Positions 1 through 11,977 of a stretch of DNA of 64,000 bases are shown here, in pieces. The notes under the pieces are model-generated. The model made no database searches. It saw only the letters and a list, made by a program, of their open reading frames with translations, and was not told the DNA's origin. The stretch covers positions 29,207,118 through 29,271,117 of the forward strand of contig NC_090280.1 of the NCBI RefSeq assembly GCF_037392515.1, read 5' to 3'. Made by a program: the position numbers and the translations under genes. The stretch is from Haliotis asinina (Eukaryota > Mollusca > Gastropoda > Lepetellida > Haliotidae). Position 1 is the stretch's first letter. Each line of letters begins with the position of its first letter.

Positions 1-408
1 TGATTTAATCTTCCAGTTATAAAATATTTATCCATTTACAATTCATATAACAAATCTAACCCCTTTACAAATGCAATAATTAAACGAGGACTAATATTGC
101 TAAAATGATTCTTCATAGTTCATGAATTACTGATCCCTTGTGATTCAATACTCAATACAGTCAAGCAGGATATGCTTGACTGTGATTCTTTCATCACAAG
201 GGATACAAAAACGAGGATCCTCACCTTTAAGTAGATATTCATGAGTATATCTTGTGTGGCCAATGTGACATCGTCGCATGATTACCTCTTCGTAACCAAT
301 GCAGGGTTTTATATCATGTGATTTATTAATACCTACTTGAGTGTCAAACCTCTTCTGCATCAGATCTCCAATGTAAGATCCGATGACAGCTTTATAATCA
401 GAGTATGG
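1..408 (-). mobile_element. LINE fragment, ORF2 3' end
   Basis: This is a minus-strand piece of the window's dominant LINE family, running off the left edge. Bases 145-360 encode the end of ORF2, including the C-terminal zinc finger (CIPCDER...KHILLDC, pattern CxxC-x7-H-x4-C) that follows the RNase H domain. The reading frame is damaged: about 15 residues present in other copies are missing before EEVIMRRC. It stops near 408, where the 3' tail of another copy begins. Confidence 0.85.
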
Positions 409-668
409 GTGAGTGCGTTAATATTTAACGTCACATCGGCAATGCCTCAGCCATATCGTGACGAGAACATTTAATTCTGCAATGAAATATATGTATAGTA
501 TAAAAACCTGTCAACGAAGGACAGTAAAACAACTAGAATATCACAATTACAAGTAAAACTAGCGTGGAAAGTTGAAACTAATATCACTATTCGGACAACA
601 CAATATAAAATCAGGCTCTAGAATGCCAACAACTGAAGGTAGATCACCATACTAGGGACCATGGGGAC

Positions 669-3616
669 TTACAGTGCCTCAAGCAGGATATGCTTGACCG
701 TGACTCTCTCATCACAAGGGATACAAAACGGAGGATCCTCATCTTTCAATAGGTATGCATGTGTATATCGTGTATGGCCAATACGACATCGTCTTAAAAT
801 AACCTCTTCAAATCTGGACTGACAGCCCAAGTAGATGTAACCAATATACGGTTTTAGTTCATGTAATGTATTTATACCTACTTGGGTGTTCCACTTCTTG
901 TGCATCAGAACACGGATGTAGGTTCTAATGCTAGCTTTGTAATCAGAGTATGGAACAAGAAGTAGTGTCACAGATTTGTTGAGTGCTGCCTTGGCAGCAA
1001 GATCGGCCATTGTGTTACCAGAAATGCCTACGTGGCTTGGTAACCAACAGAATACGATGTCGTATTGGCCAGTAGCAAGATTATTATACAACTCAATAAT
1101 ATCAATTAAAAGTCGATGTTTACATGATAATTTTTTAATCGCCTGAAGCGAGAAAGAGAGTCTGAATAGATTATATATTGTTTACGTTTAGGGTGTCTTT
1201 GAATAAATTTAAGAGCCGTTAGTTTGGCCTTAGCTTCAGCTGTGAAAATAGAACTATTATCTGGTAATCTGGAAGATATTGTTCTGGATCCAATGACAGT
1301 GCCACAAGCTACTGCGCCACCATCCTTGGACCCATCTGTAAATAAGGATTTATAATTGCTATATTTGTGTTTTAATTGATTATGTTCTTGCTTATATTGT
1401 AATTCATTACTTTCTGATTTTTTAAATGTGGTCAATGTTAGGTCTACTTGGGGCCTGACCAACTGCCAAGGGGAAGAAGAAAGAAGACGGGAGGGAGCTA
1501 TGTTTTCCAGCTGAATGCCAGCAGCAGAAAGAAAGGGTTTAATTCTATGTCCTAGAGGCGGGACAAGAGAAGACTTTTTGTTGTATAAATCCTCATAAAG
1601 GGGATTGAAAACACAGTAATATGCAGGGTTAGAATGATTAGAGAATAATTCAGTGATGTACTGTAATGTACTAACTTTATAAGGCGCTGCTCAAGAGATG
1701 GTTCATCAGCCTCAACGTAGAGACTGTCAATAGGTGAAGTTCTAAACAGACAGAATACTGCCTTGTGGAACACCATGATCCTGATTGTAATGAACAGACA
1801 GGGTAGAACCCACACGGACCTGGAATTGTCTGTTATTTAAAAAGTTGGCAATAAATTCAGGCAAACGACCTCGCAAGAAAACGTCGTGTAAATCTCTCAA
1901 AAATGCCATATTTCCAGCTTGTGTCATATGCTTTTTCAAGATCAAAAAGATAGACACAGCATGTTGTTTATTAATTAGTGCGTTTTTAACGCACTAAGTA
2001 GTCGACAGTACTTCTATTTTTCGGAAACCACACTGTATATCTGTTATGAGATTATTTGTTCCCAAGTACCAAACAAGTCGATTATTTATCATGCGTTCCA
2101 TGGTCTTGCAAACACAGCTAGTTAATGAAATCGGACGATAATTGGATGGATCTGTATGACCACGTCCAGGTTTAGGTATTGGTACTACTATGGCATCACG
2201 CCATGAAGGAGGAACGTTACCCAATGTCCAAATATAAAAAAAAGTACTGAGGATAGTCTCCAGACAGGATTCTGGTAAATGCTTCAGGAGTTGATAATGT
2301 ATGTTACCAGCTCCTGTAGCAGTGTCATGAGCTTGATCAAGAGCAGTATGGAGTTCATGAATAGAAAACGTTTCATTATAATCTTCCCCATTATCAGAAT
2401 TGAAATCAATAATTTTCTTTTCATGTTGTTTTTGATTTTGGTGGAATTTGGGTATATAATTCGAAGAGGAAGAATGTTTAGCGAGAGTTTCGCCCAGTGT
2501 ATTTGCAATATCTTATCCATCTGTAAGTAATTGATCTCCATGTTTAAGATGATGGACTGTAGACTTAGTACCTTTACCTTTAACTTTCCATGTTCCATAC
2601 CTTGCACATGGGTGTCCGAGAATTTATTTTGGATACATAATTGTGCCAAGATTGGCGTTTGTTCTGTTTAAAAGTACGCCGTGCTTTAGCATTTAAAATG
2701 TATTTAAATTTATTTAAATTATGCACCATAGGATGGCGACGGAAATAATGTTCTGCTTTTTTCCTTGCCTTCCTAGCTTCTTTGCACTCATCGTTGAACC
2801 ATGGTTTTCTTATGTGTGGAACTGCAGAGGAATTTGGTATACACTCATCAGCTATGGAATTCAGTTCATCAGAAAAGCATTTAATAGCATCAGGAACGTC
2901 AATAAAGGGTTTAAGTTTCTCCGCACACAGTGTTTCATATAAAGCCCAGTTAGCCTTTTTAAAATTCCGCCTTGATGATGGAGGAACATCAGATGAAGTT
3001 ACAGATTTTAGTATAGTAGGAAAGTGGTCACTTCCACACAGGTCATCGTGGACTGACAATTCGAATTCATTAAGTAGTTCTGAATTTGTTAAGGACAAGT
3101 CGAGAGCAGAATAGGTCCCTGTACCAGTACGTAAATATGTGTTGGAACCATCATTATAAATACATAGATCATTGCCAGAACAAAAGTCCTCCAACAATTT
3201 ACCTTTACTGTTTATATTTACACTACCCCAGAGTGGGTTATGCCCATTTAAGTCTCCCATTATAATACAGGGCTTCGGAAGTTGGTCATACAGAGCTTGA
3301 AGATCAGTTTTGGCAAACGTCGAAGACGGCGAAATATAAAGAGAGCATAGCGTAAACGCTACATGTAAAGTAATTCTAACTGCAACAGCCTGCAGATTAG
3401 TAATAAATTAGTAAAAGGGCTTTGAATAACGTTTTGTTTGACTAGAATGGATGATCCGCCAGTGGCCTTATCACCCGGAGGTGAAAAACAATGATATGCA
3501 TTAAATTGACGAAGGTCAAATGTATCTGTTTGTTTTAAATGTGTCTCTTGGAGACATAACGCTGAAGGTGTAAAATCTAAGACTAATAGCTGTAATTCAT
3601 GTAAATTAGTCCTCAA
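669..3616 (-). pseudogene. LINE ORF2 remnant (EN-RT-RNase H)
   Basis: Decayed ORF2 polyprotein of the LINE. Read 5' to 3' on the minus strand it holds an APE-type endonuclease (MGDLNGHNPLWGS and GSDHFPT motifs, about 2900-3616), a reverse transcriptase (PKPGRGHTDPSNYRPISLTS and the VPQGSILS motif, about 1700-2300), an RNase H (TDGSKDGGAVA, about 1106-1462) and a C-terminal zinc finger (about 669-1000). Frames change near 3300-3360, 2580, 2230, 1740, 1550 and 1100. A large part of the RT thumb, including the FVDD region, is missing between about 1740 and 1550. It cannot make an active protein. Confidence 0.85.
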
Positions 3617-3754
3617 TCCTCTGCAGTTCCACTGTACAATATTATTGGAGTAAAATATCTTTTGGTGGGATTTATTGGGGATCTACCCCGCACATTTTTT
3701 AGGCGCGACAAGCTATGTGCCCTAGAATGGACGTTTTCAGAAACGTCCATGTCT

Positions 3755-4289
3755 TCAAGAGATCCATATTATATTTAACAACTGAATTCTATTTTGTGAC
3801 CTTTTTGGGGCTCTGCCACTTTGTTGTTTTGAAGCATCAGACATAGGTTTGGGTTTAGTTTTAACAATTTGTTGTCTATCAGCTGTTGAATGAGACTCAG
3901 AGCGTGACGGTGAAGATGACTTATGACCAGAGGACTTTGATGTAGTAGGAAGTGATTCCTCAATCTGGGATGATATAGCAGGGTATAAAACCTGTGGGGA
4001 GTCGGAACTGACCCAAGTCAAGGTAGTTTGGCATCCTGCGGATGATTTTGTTATTTTAGAGCTGGATTCAGATGATGATTTTGCTACTGTAGCATAACTT
4101 TCTTGAAGGTCAGATCTCTTCACCAGTTTCTTTGCCTCAGAAAAAGATATATTTTGGGAAAACTTTATTTTGTTAATCGCCATTTGCTCTTTCCCTATTG
4201 GACACTGTTTTGACGAAGATGAATGGTCGCCTGAGCAGTTGGTGCATTTTATAAAGTCACTGTCACAATCTTCTGTTGTGTGTGTCTTC
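3755..4289 (-). pseudogene. LINE ORF1 remnant (Gag-like)
   Basis: C-terminal part of ORF1, the RNA-binding Gag-like protein of the LINE. It starts inside the last zinc knuckles (TTEDCDSD...CTNCSGDHSSSSKQCP), followed by a serine-rich region and the basic tail before ORF2. The N-terminal half, including the first knuckle, is replaced at 4289 by unrelated-frame RT sequence of another LINE. Confidence 0.8.
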
Positions 4290-5305
4290 GTAGTCAAGTT
4301 TGGAGCCAATGAGTGATCTGTATAAGTGAAGTAGGGTGGGTTGATCGCCTTCCCATTTGGCATCTTTTATCAAGTCGAGTGCCCTCAGACATTTAACCTT
4401 AAGGGATTTAATATGCGGCAAGAACGTCAAGTGGGAGTCCCAGAAACTTGGCCTCCTTTTAGAGCCGTTTTCCAAACACCATTTATTTATTTTGTTTAGA
4501 CACAACTGCAATTGCCGTTCAATAGTGTGCATGTGTTTACCCCGTCATGAAATATTAAAATCATCCACAAAAAGTGATCCATCAATTGAATCGTTTAAAA
4601 CCTTTGATAAACTGTTTATCTTGATGCTAAAAAGTGTTACAGACAAAATACTGCCTTATGGTGCACCCTGGTAAATCTTTTAAAATCCCATGTTTCCGAG
4701 TGGTGTCACATGCTTTTTCCAGATTGAAAAAGATCCACACTGCACGCTGTTTATTAATTATGACATTCTTAACAAAAGATTTTAAATGCACTAAATGATC
4801 GATGGTACTTCTGTTTTTGCGGAAACCACATTGTATATCTGTTATTAGGTTATTTGTTTCCAAGTACCAGACAAGTCCATGATTGATCATGTGTTCCATT
4901 GCAAACACAGGTAGTAAGTGAAATTGGCCTATAATTTGAAGGATCAGTCGGATCACGTCCAGGTTTAGGAATGGGAACAACGATAGCATCATGCCACGAC
5001 GGAGGGAACTGTCCAGATGTCCAAATATTATCTAAAAAATGTAAGAGCGTCTCTAAGCATGTATCTGGCAAGTGCTTCAGGAGTTGGTAATGTATGTTAT
5101 CAGCTCCTGAAGCAGTATCATGAGCCTGATCAAGAGCAGTATGAAGCTCATGTATCGAAAACGTTTCATAATAGTCTTCCCCATTATCTGAATTAAAGTT
5201 AATCGTTTTCTTTTCTTGTTGTTTTGATATGTTTGGACCTTAGGTTCATAATTTGACAATGAAGAATGTTTAGCCAAAGTTTCACCCAGTTTATTAGCAA
5301 TATCG
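4290..5305 (-). mobile_element. LINE fragment, RT domain only
   Basis: Internal piece of ORF2 from a second minus-strand LINE. It encodes the linker before the RT (LGETLAKHSSLSNY, near 5270), the RT core (PKPGRDPTDPSNYRPISLTT near 4930; FFNLEKACDTT near 4720) and the RT thumb (HTIERQLQLCLNKINKWCLENG near 4500). Its ends are ragged on both sides and it has neither 5' nor 3'UTR, so it is a deletion product or a recombinant joined to the ORF1 remnant at 4289. Several frameshifts are visible. Confidence 0.8.
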
Positions 5306-6114
5306 GTTGACACCAGGACTGCAAGTGAACACACATTTGGGAATGCACAATGATCTAAAATAACGAGACTTCTTCAGAAGAAAGCACAAATCTAGCAAGG
5401 AAAGTCTATATCTTGCCATAACCACCCTGTGTTCTTGTTGATTTCACTGAATCTTCTGCACGAAAGACTCAGTTTCGAGATAAGGTCAATCAATGGCAAG
5501 TATGCAAAAATCTTTACAAGAACTTCGGTTGGTAGTTGAAGAATTCCACAATCATCCATCTACCTGGAAACCTTTCATTTTTGGGACATACAACCATAAT
5601 ATATATTTAGATAAGACCTTTAGGGTAAAGATATGTACTTGAAGTTGATATATATCATGCACAGACTCCTATAATACACAGAAAATCAATACCTTCAATT
5701 TCCACCAAAAGTGGACATAGAACCATCTGTTTCTCAGGCGACGATATATTTATGTATTTCACCTCTCGGTGAACAATTTGAAGCGGTTTATTGCACTGCT
5801 AACATTGTACTAGAAAAGTCGTTTCCTTTCAGCGTTGCTTTCTTCTCAACTTTGGCAGTGGAACTTACAATTGCCACATTTAGAAATCAGAAACGGACGG
5901 CTTACATTAAGGAGTTTTAGTAGTTAAGAAATAAATGTAAAACGTGCAAATCCCAATATATAGATTGATCCAAGGATACTGGCGTCGTTGGATCCAGGGC
6001 GAAATCTTCTTCTTGAGCTGAATGTTCACAGCCGACGCAATAATATATCCTTCAAACATGTTACTATACACCACGCATATATGCAATTTCAGTGTCTTCT
6101 CAGACTCAACTTCT
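5306..6114. other. No gene recognised
   Basis: About 0.8 kb between LINE pieces. It is AT-rich, with no recognisable coding motif, repeat or RNA gene. An open stretch of 69 codons at 5711-5920 on the plus strand has a hydrophobic middle but resembles nothing I know and has no visible splice context. Confidence 0.5.
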
Positions 6115-6191
6115 AGCCGAGAGCCGCGATGCGGTCCTAAACAGTCAAGACATGACCCTGACTGTATAGGACCGCATCGCGGCTCTCGGCT
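6115..6191. repeat. Near-perfect 77-base inverted repeat (hairpin)
   Basis: Two 32-base arms (6115-6146 and 6160-6191) are reverse complements of each other with a single mismatch, around a 13-base loop (6147-6159). The outer 25 bases of each arm pair perfectly, and the stem is GC-rich in an AT-rich setting. Candidates are the terminal repeat of a foldback element, a precursor-microRNA-like hairpin or a cruciform-forming palindrome. The sequence alone does not decide. Confidence 0.9.
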
Positions 6192-6724
6192 AACTCACCT
6201 TCCTGACTTCAGTGTTTTAAAAGTGAGTGAGTGAGCTAATATTTAACGTGACATCGGCAATATTTCAGTCATATCGTGACGAAAACATTTTTATACATCA
6301 TAATCCTGTCGTCAAAGGACAGTAAAATAAGTACAGTAAAACTAGTATGGAGAGTTAAAACAAATACAATATACAATACGGGCTGTTGACCGCTAACAAC
6401 TAGAGGTAGATCACCACACTAGGGACCATGAGGACTTACAGTACCTTTGCTACCTGCATGGACCCCAGATGGATTTATACCATCCCCTCAGCCATTGGCG
6501 ATTATACTGAAATTTAGCCATTATTAAAGCAACAAGTATGCTACGATTAAGTTTGGTCGTACTAAATTTACATAGAATGTTTCGGGACTTAAGTACCCTC
6601 TCAGGAGGACAATAATTTTACAATACTTCTACTACACTAACAATCTCAAGACTGACGTCCAGGAGGACAATATTTTTACAATACTTCTACTTCTACTACA
6701 CTAACAATCTCAAGATTGACGTTT

Positions 6725-7440
6725 ATTTTGTTTAAAAGTACGCCGTGCTTTAGCGTTTAAGATTTTACATTTGTTCAAGATGGGTTCAGGGGTTTTAAGA
6801 TTGTTGGGAAATGGTCACTTCCAGAAAGGTCGTCGTGGACTGGCCATTCAAACTCTCTCAATAGGTCAGGATCAGTAACTGACAAATCAAGAGCTGAATA
6901 AGTTCCTGTGCCAGGGTGTAAATATGTATTTGAACAATCATTTAACATTCATAAATGATTGTTTGTAATAAACTCCCCCAGTACTTTCCCTTTAGCATTA
7001 ATAGTTGTACCACCCCAGAGTGGGTTGTGGTCATTAAAATCACCCATAATAATACACGGTGACGGGAGTTGATTATAAAGGGTTTGGATATCAGCCCGCT
7101 GAAGAGCTGAAGATGGTGGAATACATAGCGAGCAGAGTAAAAGCAGCATGCAAAGTAAGTCGTACTAGTACTGCGACGGCTTGAAAATTAGTTTTAAGTA
7201 CAACAGGGCTTTGGAGTACATTGTGTATGGAAGATCCTCTCGTGGCCCTATCACCGGGAGGCGAAAAAGAATGATATGCATTGTGTTGACGCAAACTGAA
7301 ATTATCTGTCTGCTTCAGATATGTTTCTTTCTGACAGAATGCGGATGGACTAATGTCCTGGACCAATAAGTACCAGTAAGTCGTTAAAGTTGGTCTTCAG
7401 ACCTAGGCAATTCCACTGTATGATATTGTTTTGGAAAGCT
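6725..7440 (-). pseudogene. LINE ORF2 remnant, endonuclease only
   Basis: N-terminal endonuclease of the LINE ORF2 on the minus strand, broken into several frames. Recognisable parts are SPSAFCQKETYLKQTD (near 7330), the catalytic-type MGDFNDHNPLWGG (near 7050, where other copies have MGDLNGHNPLWGS) and the start of the next segment (YSALDLSV-like, near 6890). Everything after the endonuclease is deleted. Confidence 0.8.
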
Positions 7441-7499
7441 ATCTTTTGGGAGGTATGATTGTGGATCTTTTACCCTGGACCTTTTTAGAGGGCTATACG

Positions 7500-8340
7500 C
7501 TATGCGCCCGTGGCTGGATGTTTTCAGTCACATCCATTCTTTCAAGCGATCCAAACCTGTTAAATAGTTGGATCGGATTATCTGACCCTTTTGATATCCT
7601 ATCACTTTGATGTCCTTTCGAAGATTCAGTTCTTGGTTTGTTTTGTTTCACATTTCTTTGAGATATCAAATGATATGGCTTTTGTTCTTGAGACTTCTTC
7701 CGTGAGAGAGATGATGATTGGTTTTGAGAATGAGTCTGTATGTCTCAAATCAGACGTTTGGGTCGATTGTTCATTTGAATATATGTGAAGCGCTTCAGAG
7801 TTCAACCATGTCAAATCTGCCTGGCAGTCAGTAGATAATGTTGTGACTTTGGTGGTTATTTCAGGGGATGTCTGGAGCACAGACGAATAAGTTTCTGTGC
7901 CTTCCTCAGACTGAACAAGTTTCTTTGCTTCAGATAAACTTATGTTTCTGGAAAATTTTATTCTATTTATTTCCATACAGTGTTTCCAGACAGGACAGTC
8001 TTTAGAGTATGATGGGTGACTCCCTGAATAACTGCTACATTTTTTTGCATCATTGTCACATTCTTCCGTTGTATGAGTTTGCTCACCGCAGTGAGGACAT
8101 GTGACAGGTCTTGTACACGCATTATCAGCAAAGAACCTGATCGTAATCGTCTGACGTTTTTAACCTCACCGGCTATGTCTTGAATACACTTACATATTGC
8201 AAAAGGGTTCAGTTTGAGAGGTGTGTTGTCAACTGTCTCAAGCGCTAAAAATGGTGGCCAATGTTCAGCAGATTTTACAGGTCTCTGCTCTTCTTCCTTA
8301 TCCAGTGGACTTTTGGTTTTTATGAATTGGCTTTCCATGC
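7500..8340 (-). pseudogene. LINE ORF1 remnant
   Basis: Degenerate ORF1 on the minus strand. The N-terminal conserved segment (WPPFLALETVDNTPLKLNPFAIC, read in pieces near 8180-8280), a damaged zinc-knuckle stretch (CPHCGEQTHTTEECD-like, near 8050-8110) and the NRIKFSRNISLSEAKKLVQ motif (near 7930-7970) can be recognised. A large deletion between the N-terminal segment and the knuckles and several frameshifts make it non-functional. Confidence 0.75.
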
Positions 8341-8959
8341 TTGTTGGTTATAAGGTTCATCATCCGAGCTCCCCACCCACCACGGAGTATCACAAAGACA
8401 ATGCAAAAAACAAGTGGGTCTCCAAATTGCAGTACCAAGGATACCCGGATGATATACTCCAGTAGGAACATTAAAAAGATTAATAATTTCACTAGATTGG
8501 CCCATGAGCCACCGTCTTCTGGGCATAAGACTCCATTCAAAGTTCATGTAAGCAAAATTCAAGTCAAACTATATTCTAAGAAGCAAGGGCGCCAGGACCA
8601 AAATTTAAACGTTTCCAAATCAAATTGTGTGCAATTACTAAAACTCCATGCACAGGGCTTGGCATGACCAGGCGATTGGTTGAACCGGCCCATTCAGCCA
8701 CCCGTCTAGGTGAATTCAGGGCCAAAGTGGTGTGTTGAGCACTAGCAGCAATGGTCCTGTTCCCATGCCCTCAACCACCAGGATCCCCTCCTCCACCGAC
8801 ACAGGGCCGCAACCCACGGCAAACGGGTTGGTGGACCAAATATTCCACCCGAGTCCGCAGCGGGGGAAAACGGCTCTTGGCATTACCCAACACCCACCAC
8901 GAGGAGGTGGCCGTTCACGGGTGCCAGTGTTTTAGAAAACATGTTTTGTAAACATCTAC

Positions 8960-9400
8960 TTTTAATTGAAGTAATGAAGCTGTATAATCATGTTGCTACC
9001 GGCCAATTCGACATCGTCTTCTCTCCGCTACTTAGCCATGATGTTATATACCTATAACTGATTCTGCTCCTCAGGTAGCACTCTAAGAATCTGTGACATC
9101 TCCGCTAATCCCATACTCAGATCACAAAGCTCTGATCGCACATCCGTGATCTAATGCAAAAGAAGTGGGATACCTAAATAGGTATCAGTTCATTACATCA
9201 AATAAACAAGCCAATAATTGGTTACACCTTCTAGGGGTGTTAGTCAAGATTTGAAGAATTCATTATGCAACAATTTCACTCTGGTCACAACAGGGATCCT
9301 CATGAATTCCATTTAGAAAGGTGAAGATCCTCCATTTAATACCCCTTGACACTTAATTAGTCATGGTCTAGCATATCCTGGTTGTTAATGTTGATTTTCA
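8960..9400 (+). mobile_element. Old LINE ORF2 remnant
   Basis: Plus-strand, heavily decayed 3' part of ORF2. Traces of the RNase H region (near 8970-9030), the DLMQKKWDTQ-like segment (near 9150) and the C-terminal finger (near 9310-9370) can be aligned by eye to better copies. No frame survives. Confidence 0.65.
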
Positions 9401-9761
9401 ATACTAAATCAATTTTGAATTCCAGAATATATTTCCTTTTATACTTTGGCGAATCGTGAGTACTATCGCCAACGGCTGAAGGAACGGTGTAAATGAAGTT
9501 TGAGTCCATGAAGATAGCTGAAGTCTCCAAGGACCCTTCTGTTGCTTGTGATCAATATCCAGTTTGTATATTGTTCTGACACAAATAATAAACAAGAGGT
9601 ACATGCTAGTTTCAAATTCACTTTTTGACATTTTGAAGCGGTTTTTAACGCCCTTCGTTGACTATTCTTTTTGTATTAGCTTATTGTAATTATGATGAAT
9701 TGAACTTGTTTTTAGATGGAGTTAAAATATTTACACACTCACTGTTGTCTCTCAAACAGCG
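9401..9761. other. No gene recognised
   Basis: About 360 bases of AT-rich sequence without recognisable coding, repeat or RNA signal. Confidence 0.5.
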
Positions 9762-10000
9762 CGTTAGGTCCGGGTTAGAATTGATCTTCAGTAACCTATG
9801 CTTGCCAGATGAGGCGACTAACATGATCGCATGGTCAGACTCGCTGGCTTGACTGACGAATGTCATCGTATCCCAATTGTGTAGAACGATGCGCATGCTG
9901 TTGATCACTGAATTGTCAAGGCAAGACTGGGCTATTAACACGCCGCCACCATAAACCTGGAATATTGCTGAATGTAAAACGTAAAACTAAACTCACTCAC
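9762..10000 (+). mobile_element. SINE (about 265-base type)
   Basis: Plus-strand copy of the common short SINE. Recognisable blocks are the 5' part (rttgatcttcagyaaccyatgcttg), the central block around 9830-9920 (gttgatcactg-attgtc) and the 3' block ending in aatattgctga...gtaaaactaaactcactcactca. Moderately diverged. No protein is encoded. Confidence 0.85.
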
Positions 10001-10374
10001 TCATACTGCATGGAAAGTGCTTCTAGAGTATCATTTGCCCCGGATACTGGACCTACAGACCCAGGCTGCATTACAAAGTACAAATTAAACTCAAAGACCA
10101 GCATATGGAAGCGTACAATATCCCTTGATGACGTTCCTGCACGTGATTTCCCCTCATTTCTGGCACAAGGATACAATTAACTCACTATCTCACACAGTCC
10201 ATATCAGAAATATTAGTTTCCTTATTGCAAATGTTGTATTCCTTTTAGCGTTTTTTAGAACTTTTACTGAGGCACGGACACTTTGGGATAGATAGTACTT
10301 CTTTTCTGGAACTTTATATACCAGTATCACAATTACAATTATTCCAGGATGACATTGACGTGGTTTTGTGAAAG
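10001..10374. other. No gene recognised
   Basis: Non-coding sequence between two retroelement pieces, with no convincing reading frame or repeat. Confidence 0.45.
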
Positions 10375-10490
10375 AACGAGTGAGAGTGTGTTATGATTTA
10401 TAGTCACAGATACCCTATTTCAGCCACATCGTGACTATACAGTTAGTAAAATCGCTACATTATCACGGATTGAAACATTAAAAGAAGTAA
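10375..10490 (-). mobile_element. LINE 3' tail fragment
   Basis: Short minus-strand piece of the LINE 3' end: gagtgagagtg tail, then a diverged tail hairpin with cacatcgtgac, then the start of the 3'UTR. Confidence 0.6.
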
Positions 10491-10539
10491 TAATGCATCT
10501 ATTACTGTCAATACTATTGCAGAAAGTGTTGAGAAGAAT

Positions 10540-10683
10540 ATTCTGTTGAGTTTGAAACACCTTATCGTCTACTGTGTCTACTCTTATCTCAGATATTTGG
10601 AATGCCTAAAACTGTCACGTGAAGATTCTATCATTAAAACAGGATCCAGCTGGTAAAGATAAGTTTCATACTTACACAACAGA
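10540..10683 (+). promoter_or_regulatory. Decayed promoter of hydrolase gene A
   Basis: This stretch aligns with the sequence just upstream of exon 1 in gene C and gene D: cttatctcagatattt, then a CACGTG E-box at 10616-10621, then the leader before the start codon. The TATA-like element seen in C is lost here, in keeping with the pseudogene downstream. Confidence 0.6.
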
Positions 10684-11077
10684 ATGTTCCTGATAAGCCT
10701 GTGCCCCTTGTTACTGTTTTAGGCGGCGTTTGCTGACACAACTGTAGGCGGCGTTTGCTGACACGTGAGGACGTGTATTTTATGAAATAAAATAAAATAA
10801 ACGGCCTCACCCAAAAAAAACCTAATTTCAAAGTGTAAATCTATCGTGACGGCGGCCGGACGATGGGTGACCAGACACTATGAATGCATGTACCATTAAA
10901 TGTGTGTCAAAGGGATTGACACTTAAAGGAGAACATTCTTAGGAGCTAGTGTTACCTTTTATAAGTTGATGTATTTTTATGATCACGGGGTGAACGTTCT
11001 TCCTATTACGACTATTAAATTTTCTCACACAGGTAATAGTTGATTATTTACTTTGCTGCACCCAACAAGATACCGGT

Positions 11078-11222
11078 TAGAATTGATCTTCAGCAAACCG
11101 CCCTTGTCATTAAATGCGACCAACAGGATCGGTTGGTCAGGCTCGCCTAGATACCTAGATAGGTGCGCATGCTGTTAATCACTGGATTGTCCCGTCCTGA
11201 CTCGAATTTTTACATATCACCG
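11078..11222 (+). mobile_element. SINE fragment
   Basis: Partial plus-strand copy of the 265-base SINE type, from the ttgatcttcagcaa block through the tgttaatcactggattgtc block to the ccgcc at the foot of the tail hairpin. The (ACTC)n end is missing. Confidence 0.7.
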
Positions 11223-11454
11223 CCGATTCTCTGAGTTCGGCGCTAAACCACAATCAACCAGCTTTGCTGTACGAGTGTGTTTGATACAGTTATGAATGCA
11301 CACAGAAGAATCATGGAGAATCATGTGCATAGGAACCAATGACGTCACATTTATTGACACTAGTACCAAAATACAGCATAGTGACACCCCGGTCTTCAGC
11401 ATGACGAGCAAGTACCTTAACCCACCACCACAACTATGTATTATGATTTAGTTC

Positions 11455-11645
11455 ATTCAGTGAAATTGTACTGTTAGTTTTAACTTTCCCTGCTAGTTTT
11501 AGTTGTAATTGGAATGTTACATTCTGTCACTTGACCATACGGTTTTATAAGATACACATATTCCTTTTCAATGTCGAATACGTTCTCGTCACGATATGGC
11601 CGAAATACTGCCGATGTGACGTTACATTTTAACTCACTCACTCAT
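11455..11645 (+). mobile_element. LINE 3' end (190 bases), plus strand
   Basis: Severely 5'-truncated LINE insertion. It holds only the last part of the 3'UTR, the intact tail hairpin (cgtcac...gtgacg near 11588-11622) and an aactcactcactca tail. Confidence 0.85.
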
Positions 11646-11711
11646 GAAGTGAAACATGTCTGATCAAGTATGTTTTACCCCTTACAATAAATAAGTGAAG
11701 CCATGAAGAGC

Positions 11712-11896
11712 AGAGGCGGTTAAATGGATCGGGTTGCCAGGCTCGCTGACGTGGTTGTCACATCTCATCGTTCCCATTTGATGCTCATGCAGTTGATCAC
11801 TGGATTGTCTGGTCCAGACTCGATTATTTACAGACCGTCGCCATATAGATGGTATACTGCTGAGTGCGATGTAAACCTAAGGTCACTCACTCAAAT
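11712..11896 (+). mobile_element. SINE copy in intron 1 of gene A
   Basis: Plus-strand SINE lacking its first bases, ending ggtcactcactca. The flanking bases 11650-11705 match 26085-26140 upstream of gene B exon 2, and a decayed SINE follows there too, so the insertion appears to predate the A/B duplication. Confidence 0.8.
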
Positions 11897-11964
11897 CTGG
11901 ACTGACAACACTACTAAGTGTAACCGATAGTTGGTTCAGAATGTTGACCACTTGATTGTCTGGA

Positions 11965-11977
11965 ATATTCAAACAGA
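11965..11977. repeat. Target-site duplication, left
   Basis: The 13 bases atattcaaacaga directly before the LINE tail recur exactly at 18305-18317 directly after its 5' end, which fixes the borders of the 11978-18304 LINE. Confidence 0.9.

Larger units (their letters stand above)
409..4289 (-). mobile_element. LINE copy, truncated and decayed
   Basis: Minus-strand LINE with its 3' end at about 409, where the tail hairpin can be recognised. The 3'UTR is cut short: after about 260 bases it jumps directly into the ORF2 end near 668, so about 250 bases of 3'UTR are missing. ORF2 follows (669-3616), then ORF1 (to 4289). At 4289 the ORF1 zinc-knuckle region breaks off and reverse-transcriptase sequence from a second LINE copy begins, so the 5' part of ORF1 and the 5'UTR are missing. 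Confidence 0.85.
6223..8925 (-). mobile_element. LINE copy with internal deletion, TSD-flanked
   Basis: Minus-strand LINE with both natural ends. The (ACTC)n tail and tail hairpin are at 6223-6290 and the 5'UTR with its terminal GCACCC-type hairpin ends at 8925. Flanks carry a near-identical duplication (agtgtttta at 6211-6219 and 8926-8934). At about 6720 the 3'UTR jumps straight into the endonuclease part of ORF2, so the RT, RNase H and C-terminal finger are deleted. A local duplication of about 60 bases in the 3'UTR is visible at 6600-6720. Confidence 0.85.
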
